Assembly: GCF_030406325.1 (NCBI RefSeq)
Contig: NZ_JAUEQY010000001.1
Span: forward strand, 186,001 to 250,000
Length of the DNA stretch: 64,000 nt
Direction of reading: 5' to 3'
From: Actinomadura sp. DC4
GTDB lineage: Bacteria > Actinomycetota > Actinomycetes > Streptosporangiales > Streptosporangiaceae
In this document: in pieces, positions 25,354-34,139 of the stretch
How the letters are laid out: each line of letters opens with the position of its first letter
Numbering within the stretch: the first letter of the stretch is position 1
The notes under the pieces: model-generated
Database searches by the model: none
Told to the model about the DNA's origin: nothing
The model's input: the letters and a program-made list of their open reading frames with translations, nothing else
Position numbers and translations under genes: made by a program

Positions 25354-25440
25354 CGGCCGCTCACCACTCCTCGCTCGCTTCGTGGGCGGCCTCGTACCTC
25401 GGCCGCTCACTCCGCTCGCCGCGTCGGATTCGCTCCCGGC

Positions 25441-27018
25441 TCATCGCACGTCCGCCAGCGCCAACGGCGGAGCGTGCTGGTAGGTGATCGACGGGCTGGA
25501 GCCGACCGTGTCCTTGGCCATCTCCAGGGCGTCCGCGAGCGTCGTCGCCGCGCGGAAGCCCATCCGCGAGGTCGTCTTGCGGTTGCCGCCGACGAAGATC
25601 ACGTCACCCAGGTGCTCCAGGGCGTGCGCACCCCAGTACCACATGTAGAACGGGTGAACGCCGTGGTAGGCGTAACTGTTGCGGTAGAGCTGGATGTACC
25701 ACGGGTCCGTCGCGAACTGCTCCTCGTACTTCGTCTCGAGCAGCACCGGGTCGGTGCTCTCGGTGAGGATCTCCTCGAAGAAGTCGATGTAGCTCGGGTG
25801 GTGCACCGGGTGGAACTCGTTCGGCACCGGGTGGTAGAAGATCGCCACCCCGCCCTGCCGGACGATCGGCTTGTTCTTGTACAGGTTGAAGAAGTAGCCG
25901 AGCCCGAGCGACATCACGAGGATCGGGTTCATCACGGAGTTGACGTTGTACGGGCAGATGTAGGGCAGCCCGTAGATCGCGACGTCGGACTGGCCGTTCA
26001 CCTCGGTGAGCTGCTGACGGTGGACGTTGTTCAGCGTCAGCGGGTGCACCTCGGACTGCAGGCCCGCGTGCACGCCGGTGACGCCGTACGGCGCCGCCGT
26101 CGACTGCCAGATGCGCCGCCGGGTCTTGGCCGGCATCAGCTCGTTCGCCCGCTTGACCGCGACGTAGGACGCCTGGTCGCGAACGTTCCACTCCCACTCG
26201 CGCTTGTTCAAGAAGCCCATCGAGGACGGGAAGGTGTCGTTGTTGACCGTCGTCTCGACCGTGAAGACCTTGACGTGCTCGTCGATGACGTCCTTCATCC
26301 GGTCATACGAGTGGTGCATCGCGGAGTTCGGCGGGTCGTTGAACGAGTTGGAGTGCCGCAGCGTGTGCACGTTGTGGTGGTGCTTGAGGCTCTTGTAGCT
26401 CGCCAGGCCGACCGAGACCGACTTGGACCCGCCGCTCATCGCGGTGAGCGTGATGTTGACGTAGACGATCAGATCGCTCTCGGCGGCCCGCCGGTTGATC
26501 TCGACGTCCTCACCGTGCTTGGTCGTGCCCATGTGGAGGAGGTTGTCGTGGTCCTCCGCGTCATGGTTCTTCAGGTGCTCGGGGAAGAACGCCTGGTAGA
26601 CCCGGTCGCCGACGGTGCGCCGCAGCTCGGCCGGGGTCATCCGGCGGTGGAGCGCGTTGCCCGCGATCAGCTCGACGTCGTCGACGCCCTTGGCGGCCGC
26701 CATCTCCAGCACCTGCTCGATGATGCGCTGGCGGACGTCCGGCGTCTGCATCGGAGGCAGCGGCAGCGAGATGTCATCGAAGACGATGGTCAGCCGCATC
26801 CCGGGCGTGAGGAGCTCGGGGAGCGGTTCGGTGCCGTGCGGGTTGAGCAGCGCGTGCCTGATCGCGGCATCGACGTTCCGGATCCCCGGAAGGGAGTCCG
26901 GCGGGTAGATGACCCTGGCACCGAGCGGCAGCCGCTCCAGCCGGAAGCCCTCACCCTGGTGCATGAGCAGCGGCGGTGTCCGCTCATCCACGTCGAGTAC
27001 GAAGCCTGGTCTGCTCAC
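25441..27018 (-). CDS. LarA-family (DUF2088) nickel-pincer racemase-like protein, divergent
   Basis: Lactate-racemase-fold protein of 525 aa, about 100 residues longer than classical LarA. Family features: TIVFDDISLPLPPM (about 77-90), GVDDVELIAGNALHRRMT with H124-R125, the HDAEDHD segment (H152), and MSGGSKSVSVGL (194-204). In the family as I recall it, a Lys tethers the nickel-pincer nucleotide and a His before the SGG motif binds nickel. Here the corresponding stretch is VEINRRAAESDLIVYVNITLT, with Arg at the Lys position and no His; a His-rich segment (KHHHNVH, about 212-218) follows instead. The GTG start follows the dehydrogenase stop by 39 bases. The maturation genes larE, larB and larC are in the same locus. 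Substrate unknown. Confidence 0.8.
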   Translation of the reverse strand: MSRPGFVLDVDERTPPLLMHQGEGFRLERLPLGARVIYPPDSLPGIRNVDAAIRHALLNPHGTEPLPELLTPGMRLTIVFDDISLPLPPMQTPDVRQRIIEQVLEMAAAKGVDDVELIAGNALHRRMTPAELRRTVGDRVYQAFFPEHLKNHDAEDHDNLLHMGTTKHGEDVEINRRAAESDLIVYVNITLTAMSGGSKSVSVGLASYKSLKHHHNVHTLRHSNSFNDPPNSAMHHSYDRMKDVIDEHVKVFTVETTVNNDTFPSSMGFLNKREWEWNVRDQASYVAVKRANELMPAKTRRRIWQSTAAPYGVTGVHAGLQSEVHPLTLNNVHRQQLTEVNGQSDVAIYGLPYICPYNVNSVMNPILVMSLGLGYFFNLYKNKPIVRQGGVAIFYHPVPNEFHPVHHPSYIDFFEEILTESTDPVLLETKYEEQFATDPWYIQLYRNSYAYHGVHPFYMWYWGAHALEHLGDVIFVGGNRKTTSRMGFRAATTLADALEMAKDTVGSSPSITYQHAPPLALADVR

Positions 27019-27057
27019 TCGTAATCGTTTCCTTTCCCTACCAAACCGACACCCGGC

Positions 27058-28254
27058 CTAACGGGCAGGATCGAAGGCGACTTTGACGGTGCCGAGACGC
27101 CCCGCGTCCGCGGCGTGATTGAGAGCCTCACGCCAGCGGGCGAGGGGGTAGGTCGTGCCTACGTATCCGTCGAGGGGCGCGGTACCGGCGAGACGGATGG
27201 CGTCGTCGAAGTCGGCCCCGTCCGCGCCGGAGCAGTAGGCACCGACGAGCTGTAGCTCGCGGTACCACAGCGGGGTCAGGTCGACCCCGCCGGACGGCAT
27301 CCCGGACACGACGACCGTACCCCCGGCGCGGACCAGCCGCAGCGCGGTGTCCAGCCCGCTGGAGCCGCCGGTGCACTCGAAGGCGGCGTCGACGCCGCCG
27401 AGCAGGAAGTCGCCGCCGATCTCCGGCGTGTGCATCCGCGCGGCGGTGACACGCCGCAGCGCGCGTACGGCCTTGCGCGGCTCGATGACGGCGGTCGCGC
27501 CCAGGGCCTTGGCCTTCTCCTGCTGGTGGCCGTGCTTGGCGACGACGTAGACCGCGCCGACGTTGGTGAGCTGGCGCAGGGCGAGCAGCGTGAGCAGCCC
27601 GACGGTGCCGGCCCCGATGATCACGGCGGTCGAGCCTGCGGCGATCTCCACCCGGCGTACGGAGTGGACCGCGCAGGCGAGCGGCTCGGTGAGGACCGCG
27701 CGCTCGTTGGGCAGGTCGTCCGGCACGGCGTGGAGCTGGCTGGCGTGCGCGACGAACTGCCGGCTCCAGCCGCCGCCGGTGTCGGCGCAGCTTCCGGTCT
27801 GCAGCCCCGAGGAGATGCGGCCGGTGGTGATGTGGTCGCAGCGGCTCTGGTGACCCGCCGCGCACCAGCGGCACTGCGCGGTGCCCCGGGCGGCGCAGGA
27901 CAGGACCGGGTCCATCACCACACGCGTGCCCTTGGGCATGCCGGGCAGGTCGTCCTGGGTCTCGCCGACGACCTCGTGACCGGGGACGAACGGCATGGAC
28001 GTCATCGGCGAGAGGTACGGCGAGGAACGCCCGGTCAGCAGCCCGAGGTCGGAGCCGCAGATGCCGGACAGCCGGGGCGTCACCCGGGTCCAGCCCTCTC
28101 CGGGCAGCTCGGGCGCCTGGCGGTTGACCAGGCGGAGCGGCGAGAGGTTACCGGCGATCATGCCGCTCATGCGGCCGCCGACCTTGGTGGAGGTCAGCCC
28201 GCGCGCGGCGATGAACCGGCCCGGTGACCGGTGGTACTCGAGCGCGAGGATCAT
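27058..28254 (-). CDS. Zinc-dependent alcohol dehydrogenase, MDR superfamily
   Basis: NAD(P)-dependent medium-chain dehydrogenase of 398 aa. It has SGICGSDLGLL (catalytic zinc Cys), FVPGHEVVGE (zinc His), a Cys-rich structural-zinc-like region (CAARGTAQCRWCAAGHQSRC), and the Rossmann motif IIGAGTVGLLTLLAL. The ATG at 28254 overlaps the stop of the acyl-CoA reductase/HAD gene by four bases, so both are made together; it could interconvert a fatty aldehyde and alcohol or oxidise a polyol. Substrate specificity is not visible. Confidence 0.85.
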   Translation of the reverse strand: MILALEYHRSPGRFIAARGLTSTKVGGRMSGMIAGNLSPLRLVNRQAPELPGEGWTRVTPRLSGICGSDLGLLTGRSSPYLSPMTSMPFVPGHEVVGETQDDLPGMPKGTRVVMDPVLSCAARGTAQCRWCAAGHQSRCDHITTGRISSGLQTGSCADTGGGWSRQFVAHASQLHAVPDDLPNERAVLTEPLACAVHSVRRVEIAAGSTAVIIGAGTVGLLTLLALRQLTNVGAVYVVAKHGHQQEKAKALGATAVIEPRKAVRALRRVTAARMHTPEIGGDFLLGGVDAAFECTGGSSGLDTALRLVRAGGTVVVSGMPSGGVDLTPLWYRELQLVGAYCSGADGADFDDAIRLAGTAPLDGYVGTTYPLARWREALNHAADAGRLGTVKVAFDPAR

Positions 28255-30536
28255 CGGGCGCTCACCGTACCGGTGATGGTGTCCATCAGAACGTCTCCGC
28301 GTCCACGGGTATGGGCGCCCCACTCGTGGATGCGCCAGTGCTTGCGTTTTGCGTGGCGGTACAGCGACGGGTCCGGGTTGACGGCGGCGGGGTTGCCCAC
28401 CGCCTCCAGAAGCGGCCGGTCGGAGTAACTGTCCGCGTAGGCGTAGGACCCGGCGAGGTCGATGCCCTCGTCGGTCGCGTGGCGGCGCAGCCAGGCGGCG
28501 CGGGCCTCGTCGACCAGGGGAGGGGAGTCGAGGTAGCCGGTGAGCACGCCGTCGCGGGCGTGCATGCGGCTCGCGACGACCTCGTCGAACAGCGTCGCGA
28601 GCGGCCGTACGAACACGTCGACCGTGCCGGTGATCAGGATGGTCTTGTGCCCGGCGGCGCGGTGCGCGCGGATCTTGCGGACGGCCTCGGGCATGACCCG
28701 CTGCAGGAGCGCGTCGCCGAGGACGTCGTCCACGAGGTCGCGCAGCTCGGCCATGTCGGCGCCCTCGTAGCGGCGCAGGAACGCGCGGACGAAGTCGCCG
28801 CGGTCGCGCCGCTCGGCCCGGAGGTAGCGGGGGAGCGAGCGGGCCAGGTCGGCCAGCTCGCCGCTCCACTGTGAGCGCGGCATCGAGGACAGCCGGGCCC
28901 AGAGGTAGGACTCGATGAGGTTGGAGGCCACGATCGTGCCCTCCAGGTCGAACACGGCCGCGATGTCGGTGCGCTCGGGCAGCGCGGGGGCCGCCGTACG
29001 CCGGCTGCCGCCGCGTCCGCGCGAGAAGCCGCGCATCAGCTCGGTCACGCTCGGCGAGTGCACCTCCTGGAGATAGTGCTTCCAGTCGATGACCGAGGGG
29101 TCGAAACCGTCGAGGTCGACCTGGCCGGGCGGGAGCCGCCGGTGCAGGGCGTTGGTGCGGCTGTCGTCGTAGATGACCTCGGCCTGGGTGTAGGCCTGGT
29201 AGAGGTCGGCGTAGCGGCGCAGGAAGTCGAGGTTGGTCTGCTGGCGGTGCACCGCGGTCATCCAGTCGCGGGTCTTGCCCGAGGCGGGCAGCCGCAGCAG
29301 CGCGCGCTCGGCCACCGAGGCCGCCCGCTCGCCGCCGCTCAGCATCATCTCGACCTGCCGGCTGCCGGGGAACCGCCAGGTCGGCACACGGATGTGGCCG
29401 CGCTCGCCGGCCGGCATCGGGTGCCGCTGGAAGTAGTCGCGGACGTTCTCGTACAGGCCGCGGAAGGACAGCGGGTTGCGCGAGCCGGAGCCGACGTGGA
29501 AGTAACCGGTCGTGCCGGTCTCGGGCGGGACGGCGGCGACCGCGAGGGTCGCGTTGACGACGAGGTCGACCGGGATGATGTCGACCACGCTGTCGGGCAG
29601 GCCGGGGAACTCCGGCAGCACGCCGCGGCCGTACGCGATGATCAGCGGGTCGGCCATCTTGTAGCCGTCGATCCAGCCCGGGTACGGGTGGCGCAGCGAG
29701 CTCTCCACGATCGCGGGGCGCACGATCGACAGGCGGCGCCCGCCCCACATCTCCTCGGCCGCCCGCTCGCCGAGGGCCTTGGTGAAGGTGTAGACGTCCG
29801 GCCAGCCGAGGCTCTGCGCGCGGGCGCGGCCGTAGTCGACCAGGCGGTCGGTCACCCATTCCTGCCGGGCCTCCTCGGCGGCCGAGACGACCGACTGGGG
29901 GCCCGCCTTGCGGTGCTCGCCCTGGGCGCGCGACATCGACTTGCGCAGCACCTCGGGCCGGCGCGAGTCGCGCTCGACGTCGGCGCGGGCGGCCAGCGCG
30001 CCGGCCAGCTCGGTGCGCCAGTCGACGGTGTGGTCGAGCCGGTCCTCGGGCACGACGCCCTTGCGGACGCCGGCCACGTAGGCCGTGGACACGTGCACGA
30101 CGTGCGGGTCGGCGCCGGCCTTCTGCAGGGCCTCGTACAGCGTCACGACGCCGGAGACGTTGGTGCGGAAGGCCTCGTCGATCGGGGGGTCGAAGGACAC
30201 CGTGGAGGCGCCGTGGACCACGACGTCGAGGTCGCCCGGCAGCGTCACCTCGCCGAGGTCGCCCTCGATCACGTTGACGCGCTCGGCGGCGATGCGGCGC
30301 AGCTCCTCCTCGCCGATGCGCTCGCGCAGCTCGCGGAAGACCGGCTTGCGCAGGAGCGCGTCGAAGCGGCGCTGCGCCGGCTGGCCGGGCCGGGGGCGGA
30401 TCAGCACCGAGACCCGTACGTCCGGGTAGGAGGACAGGAGCTTCTCCAGCGTCGCCTGCCCGAGGAACCCGGTGGCGCCGGTCAGGAGGAGGTGTGAGCT
30501 GCCGAGACGGTGGAACTCATGTCGGTCTGGCGTCAT
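28251..30536 (-). CDS. Fatty acyl-CoA reductase (extended SDR) fused to HAD-IB hydrolase
   Basis: Bifunctional protein of 761 aa. The N-terminal half is a fatty acyl-CoA reductase-type SDR: LLLTGATGFLGQATLEKLL (Rossmann G20xxG23xxG26), VVHGASTVSFDPP and the YTFTK active site, expected to reduce an acyl thioester to aldehyde or alcohol with NADPH. The C-terminal part (about 545-740) is a HAD-IB phosphatase-like domain with AVFDLEGTIVASN, ILITGTVDVFV and YADSYSDRPLL. In its first motif the second acidic residue is Glu instead of Asp (DLEGT), which may change activity. I chose the ATG at 30536 for its GGAGAAAG site; ATGs at 30563 and 30593 are alternatives. It overlaps the dehydrogenase gene downstream. 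Confidence 0.85.
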   Translation of the reverse strand: MTPDRHEFHRLGSSHLLLTGATGFLGQATLEKLLSSYPDVRVSVLIRPRPGQPAQRRFDALLRKPVFRELRERIGEEELRRIAAERVNVIEGDLGEVTLPGDLDVVVHGASTVSFDPPIDEAFRTNVSGVVTLYEALQKAGADPHVVHVSTAYVAGVRKGVVPEDRLDHTVDWRTELAGALAARADVERDSRRPEVLRKSMSRAQGEHRKAGPQSVVSAAEEARQEWVTDRLVDYGRARAQSLGWPDVYTFTKALGERAAEEMWGGRRLSIVRPAIVESSLRHPYPGWIDGYKMADPLIIAYGRGVLPEFPGLPDSVVDIIPVDLVVNATLAVAAVPPETGTTGYFHVGSGSRNPLSFRGLYENVRDYFQRHPMPAGERGHIRVPTWRFPGSRQVEMMLSGGERAASVAERALLRLPASGKTRDWMTAVHRQQTNLDFLRRYADLYQAYTQAEVIYDDSRTNALHRRLPPGQVDLDGFDPSVIDWKHYLQEVHSPSVTELMRGFSRGRGGSRRTAAPALPERTDIAAVFDLEGTIVASNLIESYLWARLSSMPRSQWSGELADLARSLPRYLRAERRDRGDFVRAFLRRYEGADMAELRDLVDDVLGDALLQRVMPEAVRKIRAHRAAGHKTILITGTVDVFVRPLATLFDEVVASRMHARDGVLTGYLDSPPLVDEARAAWLRRHATDEGIDLAGSYAYADSYSDRPLLEAVGNPAAVNPDPSLYRHAKRKHWRIHEWGAHTRGRGDVLMDTITGTVSAR

Positions 30537-30655
30537 CCGCTGGCTTTCTCCGTTCGTGGGCATGAGCCGTCCCGTCGCGAGCTGTCCGGGCAAGACTAAC
30601 GGCTGGGCGTCCGGTGACCAACGGCCGGGAGTGCCCGACCGAATTCAGGACCCGT

Positions 30656-31489
30656 TCATTCTCGCGTATCCGAATCGGCCAGAAGGTCGTTCATCGAGCC
30701 CGACCGGAATGTCTCCACTCGGATGGGGGCGGAGGCGAACCCGGCGTCCCGGATCGCGAGCCCGACCGCACGGTCGTCGCGAGCGCGTTCGACCAGGTCA
30801 GAGTCTACTTCGAGGCGTACGGTATCACCGAGGTCACGGACCCGGAGATCGCGCGCCGTACCGCCGAGAACGGCCCGGACCGCTGTTTCGGCCCGTTCAA
30901 TACGGGCCAGGCGGGCCGGCGTGACCGAAATCCCGTACGCAACCCGGCTCGCCATGCAGGCGGCGGCCGGTTTGTCCCAGACGAGGAGGCCCCAGTGACG
31001 GGCGATGGCACGCACCGCGGCCTTGTCGAGGCCGGCGTCGGCGAGCGGCGTGCGGGCGCCGCGCTCGGCCGCCGCGCGGATGCCGGGCCGGAAGCCGGCG
31101 ACGACGTCGGAGGCGTTCGTCCCGGTCGTGATCGTCGCGAAACCGAGCTCGCCGGCGAGGGAGCCCGCGGTGTCGAGCAGGACGCTCTTGCAGAAGTAGC
31201 AGCGCTGGGAGGTGTTCTCGCGGTAGCCCGGCACGTCCATCTCGTCCGTGGCCGGCGTGTGGTGCGCGACGCCGAGGTCGGCGCAGAAACGCCGCGCCGC
31301 GGCGAGCTCGGCGGCCGGCAGCGACGGCGAGACCGCGGTGACGGCCGCGACCTGCCCGGTGCCGAGTGCGCGTACGGCCGCGGCGAGGACCACACTGGAG
31401 TCCACACCACCGGAGAACGCCACCAGCGTTCTGCCGTAGCCTGCCATCTGCGCCAGTAGATCCTCGGAGAGGACCACAACGTCCACCAT
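30656..31489 (-). CDS. larE: LarE, sulfur transferase of nickel-pincer nucleotide synthesis
   Basis: ATP-dependent sulfur insertase of 277 aa that converts pyridinium-3,5-biscarboxylate mononucleotide to the dithiocarboxylate by adenylation and Cys sacrifice. The PP-loop is AFSGGVDSSVVLA (24-36). The sacrificial Cys appears to be C178 in AAACMASRVAYG, and C97/C100 (RCYFCKSVL) are further conserved cysteines. It is divergent from larB with only 27 bases between the start codons, so the two promoters overlap and are probably co-regulated. Downstream on its strand are the reductase/HAD, dehydrogenase and larA genes. Confidence 0.92.
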   Translation of the reverse strand: MVDVVVLSEDLLAQMAGYGRTLVAFSGGVDSSVVLAAAVRALGTGQVAAVTAVSPSLPAAELAAARRFCADLGVAHHTPATDEMDVPGYRENTSQRCYFCKSVLLDTAGSLAGELGFATITTGTNASDVVAGFRPGIRAAAERGARTPLADAGLDKAAVRAIARHWGLLVWDKPAAACMASRVAYGISVTPARLARIERAETAVRAVLGGTARDLRVRDLGDTVRLEVDSDLVERARDDRAVGLAIRDAGFASAPIRVETFRSGSMNDLLADSDTRE

Positions 31490-31516
31490 GCAACACCTAT
31501 CAGTCGAGGGACTCCG

Positions 31517-32200
31517 ATGACGGTATCTCAGCCTGACGGAGTCACCGATCTCGGCTTCGCCCGCCTGGACACCGGACGCGCCGCCCGCACCGGCGACCCG
31601 GAGGTGGTGTACGGGCAGGGCAAGACCCCCGCGCAGATCGTCGCGGCGCTGCGGGCGCTGCACGAGGCCCACCCCGGGCGCGCGATCCTCGCGACGCGGC
31701 TGTCGGAGGCCGCGATCGAGGCGTGCGCCGAGCACCTTCCCGGCGCCGTCCTGGACCCGGTGGGCCGTACGGCGGTGCTGGGTGAGACCGAGACGCGAGG
31801 CCGGGTCGCGGTGGTCGCCGCCGGCACCTCTGACCTGCCGGTCGTCCGCGAGTGCGCCGCGACCATCGGCGTCTTCGGCTCCGAGGCCGACGAGATCGTC
31901 GACGTCGGCGTCGCCGGCTTGCACCGCCTCCTGGCCCAGGTCGACCGGATCAACGAGGCCGACGTGGTCGTCGCGGTCGCCGGCATGGAGGCCGCCCTCC
32001 CGTCGGTGCTCGGCGGCCTGGTCGGCGCCCCGCTGATCGCCGTGCCGACCAGCGTCGGCTACGGCTGGAACCTCGACGGGGTCACCGCCTGGCTGGCCAC
32101 CGTTAACAGCTGCGCCCCGGGCGTGGTCTCGGTCAACGTGGACAACGGCTTCGGCGCCGGGGTCGCCGCCGCCCGCATCGCCCGGAGGACCGCACGGTGA
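31517..32200 (+). CDS. larB: LarB, pyridinium-3,5-biscarboxylate mononucleotide synthase
   Basis: First enzyme of the nickel-pincer cofactor route (227 aa): carboxylates and hydrolyses nicotinic acid adenine dinucleotide. The C-terminal AIR-carboxylase (PurE-like) domain is clear in [34 protein letters not shown] and [19 protein letters not shown]. The ATG has GAGGG seven bases upstream. Its last codon overlaps the larC start (GTGA), giving coupled translation. Divergent to larE. Confidence 0.93.
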   Translation: MTVSQPDGVTDLGFARLDTGRAARTGDPEVVYGQGKTPAQIVAALRALHEAHPGRAILATRLSEAAIEACAEHLPGAVLDPVGRTAVLGETETRGRVAVVAAGTSDLPVVRECAATIGVFGSEADEIVDVGVAGLHRLLAQVDRINEADVVVAVAGMEAALPSVLGGLVGAPLIAVPTSVGYGWNLDGVTAWLATVNSCAPGVVSVNVDNGFGAGVAAARIARRTAR

Positions 32201-33390
32201 AGACGCTCTGGATCGACGCGGGCAACGGCGCGGCCGGCGACATGCTGCTCGCGGCGCTGCTGGACGCCGGCGCCGACCTGTCCGCCGTACGCTCCGGGCT
32301 GGACGGGCTGGGCGTCGGGCCGCTGGAGGTCGAGCCCGCCCAGGTGCGCCGGCACGGGCTGCGCGCCGTGCACGCCGACGTGCGCGTGCCGCCCGACGAC
32401 GTCACGCGCGACCTCGCCGACGTGACCGCGATCCTGACCTCCGCGACGCTGCCCGAGGCGGCGCGCTCCTTCGCCCTGGCGGTCTTCGAGCGGCTGGCCC
32501 GCGCGGAGGCGCGCGTGCACGGCGTCGACGTCGCGCAGATCCACTTCCACGAGGTGGGCGCGCTCGACGCGATCGCCGACGTCACGGGCTGCGCGCTCGC
32601 CCTGCACGACCTCGGCCTGCTGGAGGCGGCCACGCGCGTCGTGTCGCCGGTGGCCGCGGGCTCGGGCGTCGTACGCGCCGCGCACGGCCCGCTGCCCGTG
32701 CCCGTGCCCGCCGTCCTGGAGCTGCTGACCGAGGCCGGCGCGCCGATGCGCTCCCACACCGCCGCCATGGAGCTCTGCACGCCGACCGGCGCCGCGCTGC
32801 TCGCCACGCTCGCCACCGCCTGGGGCCCGATGCCCGACTGCGTGCCCGCCTCGGTCGGCACGGGCGCCGGCACGGCCGACCCGCCGGGCCACCCGAACGT
32901 CCTGCGCGTCGTCATCGGGACGGCCGCGGAGGCCGCGGACTGGATGTCGGCCGAGCTGCACCGGGTGGACAGCACGATCGACGACCTGGACCCCCGGGTC
33001 TGGCCGGAGGTGCTGGAGGAGCTCCGCTCGGCCGGCGCCGCGGACGCCTGGTGCTCGCCGGCGCTGATGCGCAAGGGCCGCCCCGGCCAGGTCCTGAGCG
33101 TGCTCGTCGAGCCCGCCCGCCTCGACGCGGTGTGCCGGGTGGTCTTCGAGCAGACCACGACGCTCGGCGTGCGGGTCTCCTCGGTCGAGCGGCGTTCGCT
33201 GCGCCGCGACCGGATCGAGGTGACGTCCGGCGGCGTGACCGTCGGCGTCAAGCGCGGCCTGCTGGGCGACCGCGTGGTGACCGTTCAGCCGGAGTACGAC
33301 GAGGTGCGCGCCGCGGCGCTGGCGGCCGGCCGCCCGGTGCACGAGACGCTCGCCGAGGTGCGCGCGCTGGCCGTCAGCCCGGGGCGTTGA
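32197..33390 (+). CDS. larC: LarC, nickel insertion protein (single uninterrupted frame)
   Basis: CTP-dependent cyclometallase of 397 aa that inserts nickel to finish the pincer cofactor. The N-terminal part (WIDAGNGAAGDMLLAALLDA) and mid-region (HFHEVGALDAIADVTGCALA, MELCTPTGAALLATL) are typical. In Lactobacillus plantarum larC is read as two parts through a programmed frameshift; here both parts are one open frame. The GTG start overlaps the larB stop. Its 3' end overlaps the convergent TraB-type gene by 17 bases. Confidence 0.93.
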   Translation: MKTLWIDAGNGAAGDMLLAALLDAGADLSAVRSGLDGLGVGPLEVEPAQVRRHGLRAVHADVRVPPDDVTRDLADVTAILTSATLPEAARSFALAVFERLARAEARVHGVDVAQIHFHEVGALDAIADVTGCALALHDLGLLEAATRVVSPVAAGSGVVRAAHGPLPVPVPAVLELLTEAGAPMRSHTAAMELCTPTGAALLATLATAWGPMPDCVPASVGTGAGTADPPGHPNVLRVVIGTAAEAADWMSAELHRVDSTIDDLDPRVWPEVLEELRSAGAADAWCSPALMRKGRPGQVLSVLVEPARLDAVCRVVFEQTTTLGVRVSSVERRSLRRDRIEVTSGGVTVGVKRGLLGDRVVTVQPEYDEVRAAALAAGRPVHETLAEVRALAVSPGR

Positions 33391-34048
33391 CGACGACGAG
33401 CCACTCGGCGTTCTTGACGTAGTAGCGGAACTCTCCGCGCAGGTGCTCCACGACCGCGGGCATGTGACCGGCGCCGTACACGACCGCCACGGTGATCGGC
33501 CGCTCCCGGTGCTCGTCGTGGAGCGCGGTGAGCCGGCGGTTCAGCGTGTCGTCGCGGCGGTCGACGACACGGTCGCGCAGCCACCGCCCGTACCGTCCGG
33601 TCGCCCAGCGGTCGTCGTGGTCGTCGGCCTCGTCGAGGCCGGCCAGGTCGAGCGGGTCGCCGTACCGGCCGAGCAGGCGCAGCGCGACCGCGCCGACCGA
33701 GTCCTCGGCCGTGTGGGCGATGCGCTCGGCCCGCGACCTCGGCGGCGGCGCGGTGTACTCCCAGAAGACCGGGATCCCGAGCGAGCCCAGGTCCAGTGCG
33801 CCGATCTGGTCGACGAGGCGGTCGGTGCGGATCCGCGACATCCGTTCCCGCACCGGGTGGGAGCCGTTCGGCGAGCCCTCGGCGACGATGACCGCGCAGT
33901 CGCGGAGCCGGACGGTGACGTCGCGGAAGAACGCCGGCTCCCCGACGTGGACCATCGGGAAGAGCATGAACCTCATCGGGCTCGCCCGGCACGCCAGTGT
34001 CAGGACGGCGGACCGCACTCCCACGATGCTCGACTCGATGAACTGCAT
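33374..34048 (-). CDS. TraB/GumN-like domain protein
   Basis: Protein of 224 aa with the TraB/PrgY fold signature: FPMVHVGEPAFFRDV at the N-terminus, CAVIVAEGSPNGSHPV, and VAVVYGAGHMPAVVEHLRGEF near the C-terminus, the paired His motifs proposed to bind metal in this family (putative metalloprotease or isomerase). I chose the ATG at 34048 because GGGGTGGG precedes it; a GTG at 34078 is an alternative. It is convergent with larC, overlapping it by 17 bases. A functional link to Lar is not shown. Confidence 0.75.
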   Translation of the reverse strand: MQFIESSIVGVRSAVLTLACRASPMRFMLFPMVHVGEPAFFRDVTVRLRDCAVIVAEGSPNGSHPVRERMSRIRTDRLVDQIGALDLGSLGIPVFWEYTAPPPRSRAERIAHTAEDSVGAVALRLLGRYGDPLDLAGLDEADDHDDRWATGRYGRWLRDRVVDRRDDTLNRRLTALHDEHRERPITVAVVYGAGHMPAVVEHLRGEFRYYVKNAEWLVVVNAPG

Positions 34049-34111
34049 CGCCCACCCCCGGTACGAGAGCCGCCCCACTGTTTGGACGCCGGCGGCGGTC
34101 GTACGGTTTCG

Positions 34112-34139
34112 CGGTTCACCACGGGCGGTTCACCACGGG
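34112..34139 (+). repeat. Tandem 14-bp duplication over the methyltransferase stop
   Basis: Two exact copies of CGGTTCACCACGGG, the second containing the stop codon of the minus-strand methyltransferase gene. It looks like a recent slippage duplication that doubled the end of the gene without altering the protein. Confidence 0.8.

Noticed and set aside
25354-25440. Short repeats CTCGCTTCGTGGGCGGCCTCG around the plsC start
   Set aside because: Imperfect GC-rich repeats common in such genomes; no clear unit or symmetry.
28255-29859. N-terminal extension that would fuse 535 residues to the zinc dehydrogenase
   Set aside because: It is the +1 shadow of the reductase/HAD gene; the ATG at 28254, overlapping that gene's stop, explains the dehydrogenase fully.
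30600-31459. Possible plus-strand gene opposite larE
   Set aside because: No domain, and the minus strand encodes a complete LarE with PP-loop and sacrificial Cys.
31490-31516. Nickel-cobalt riboswitch in the larE-larB spacer
   Set aside because: Only 27 bases are available, too short for any riboswitch.
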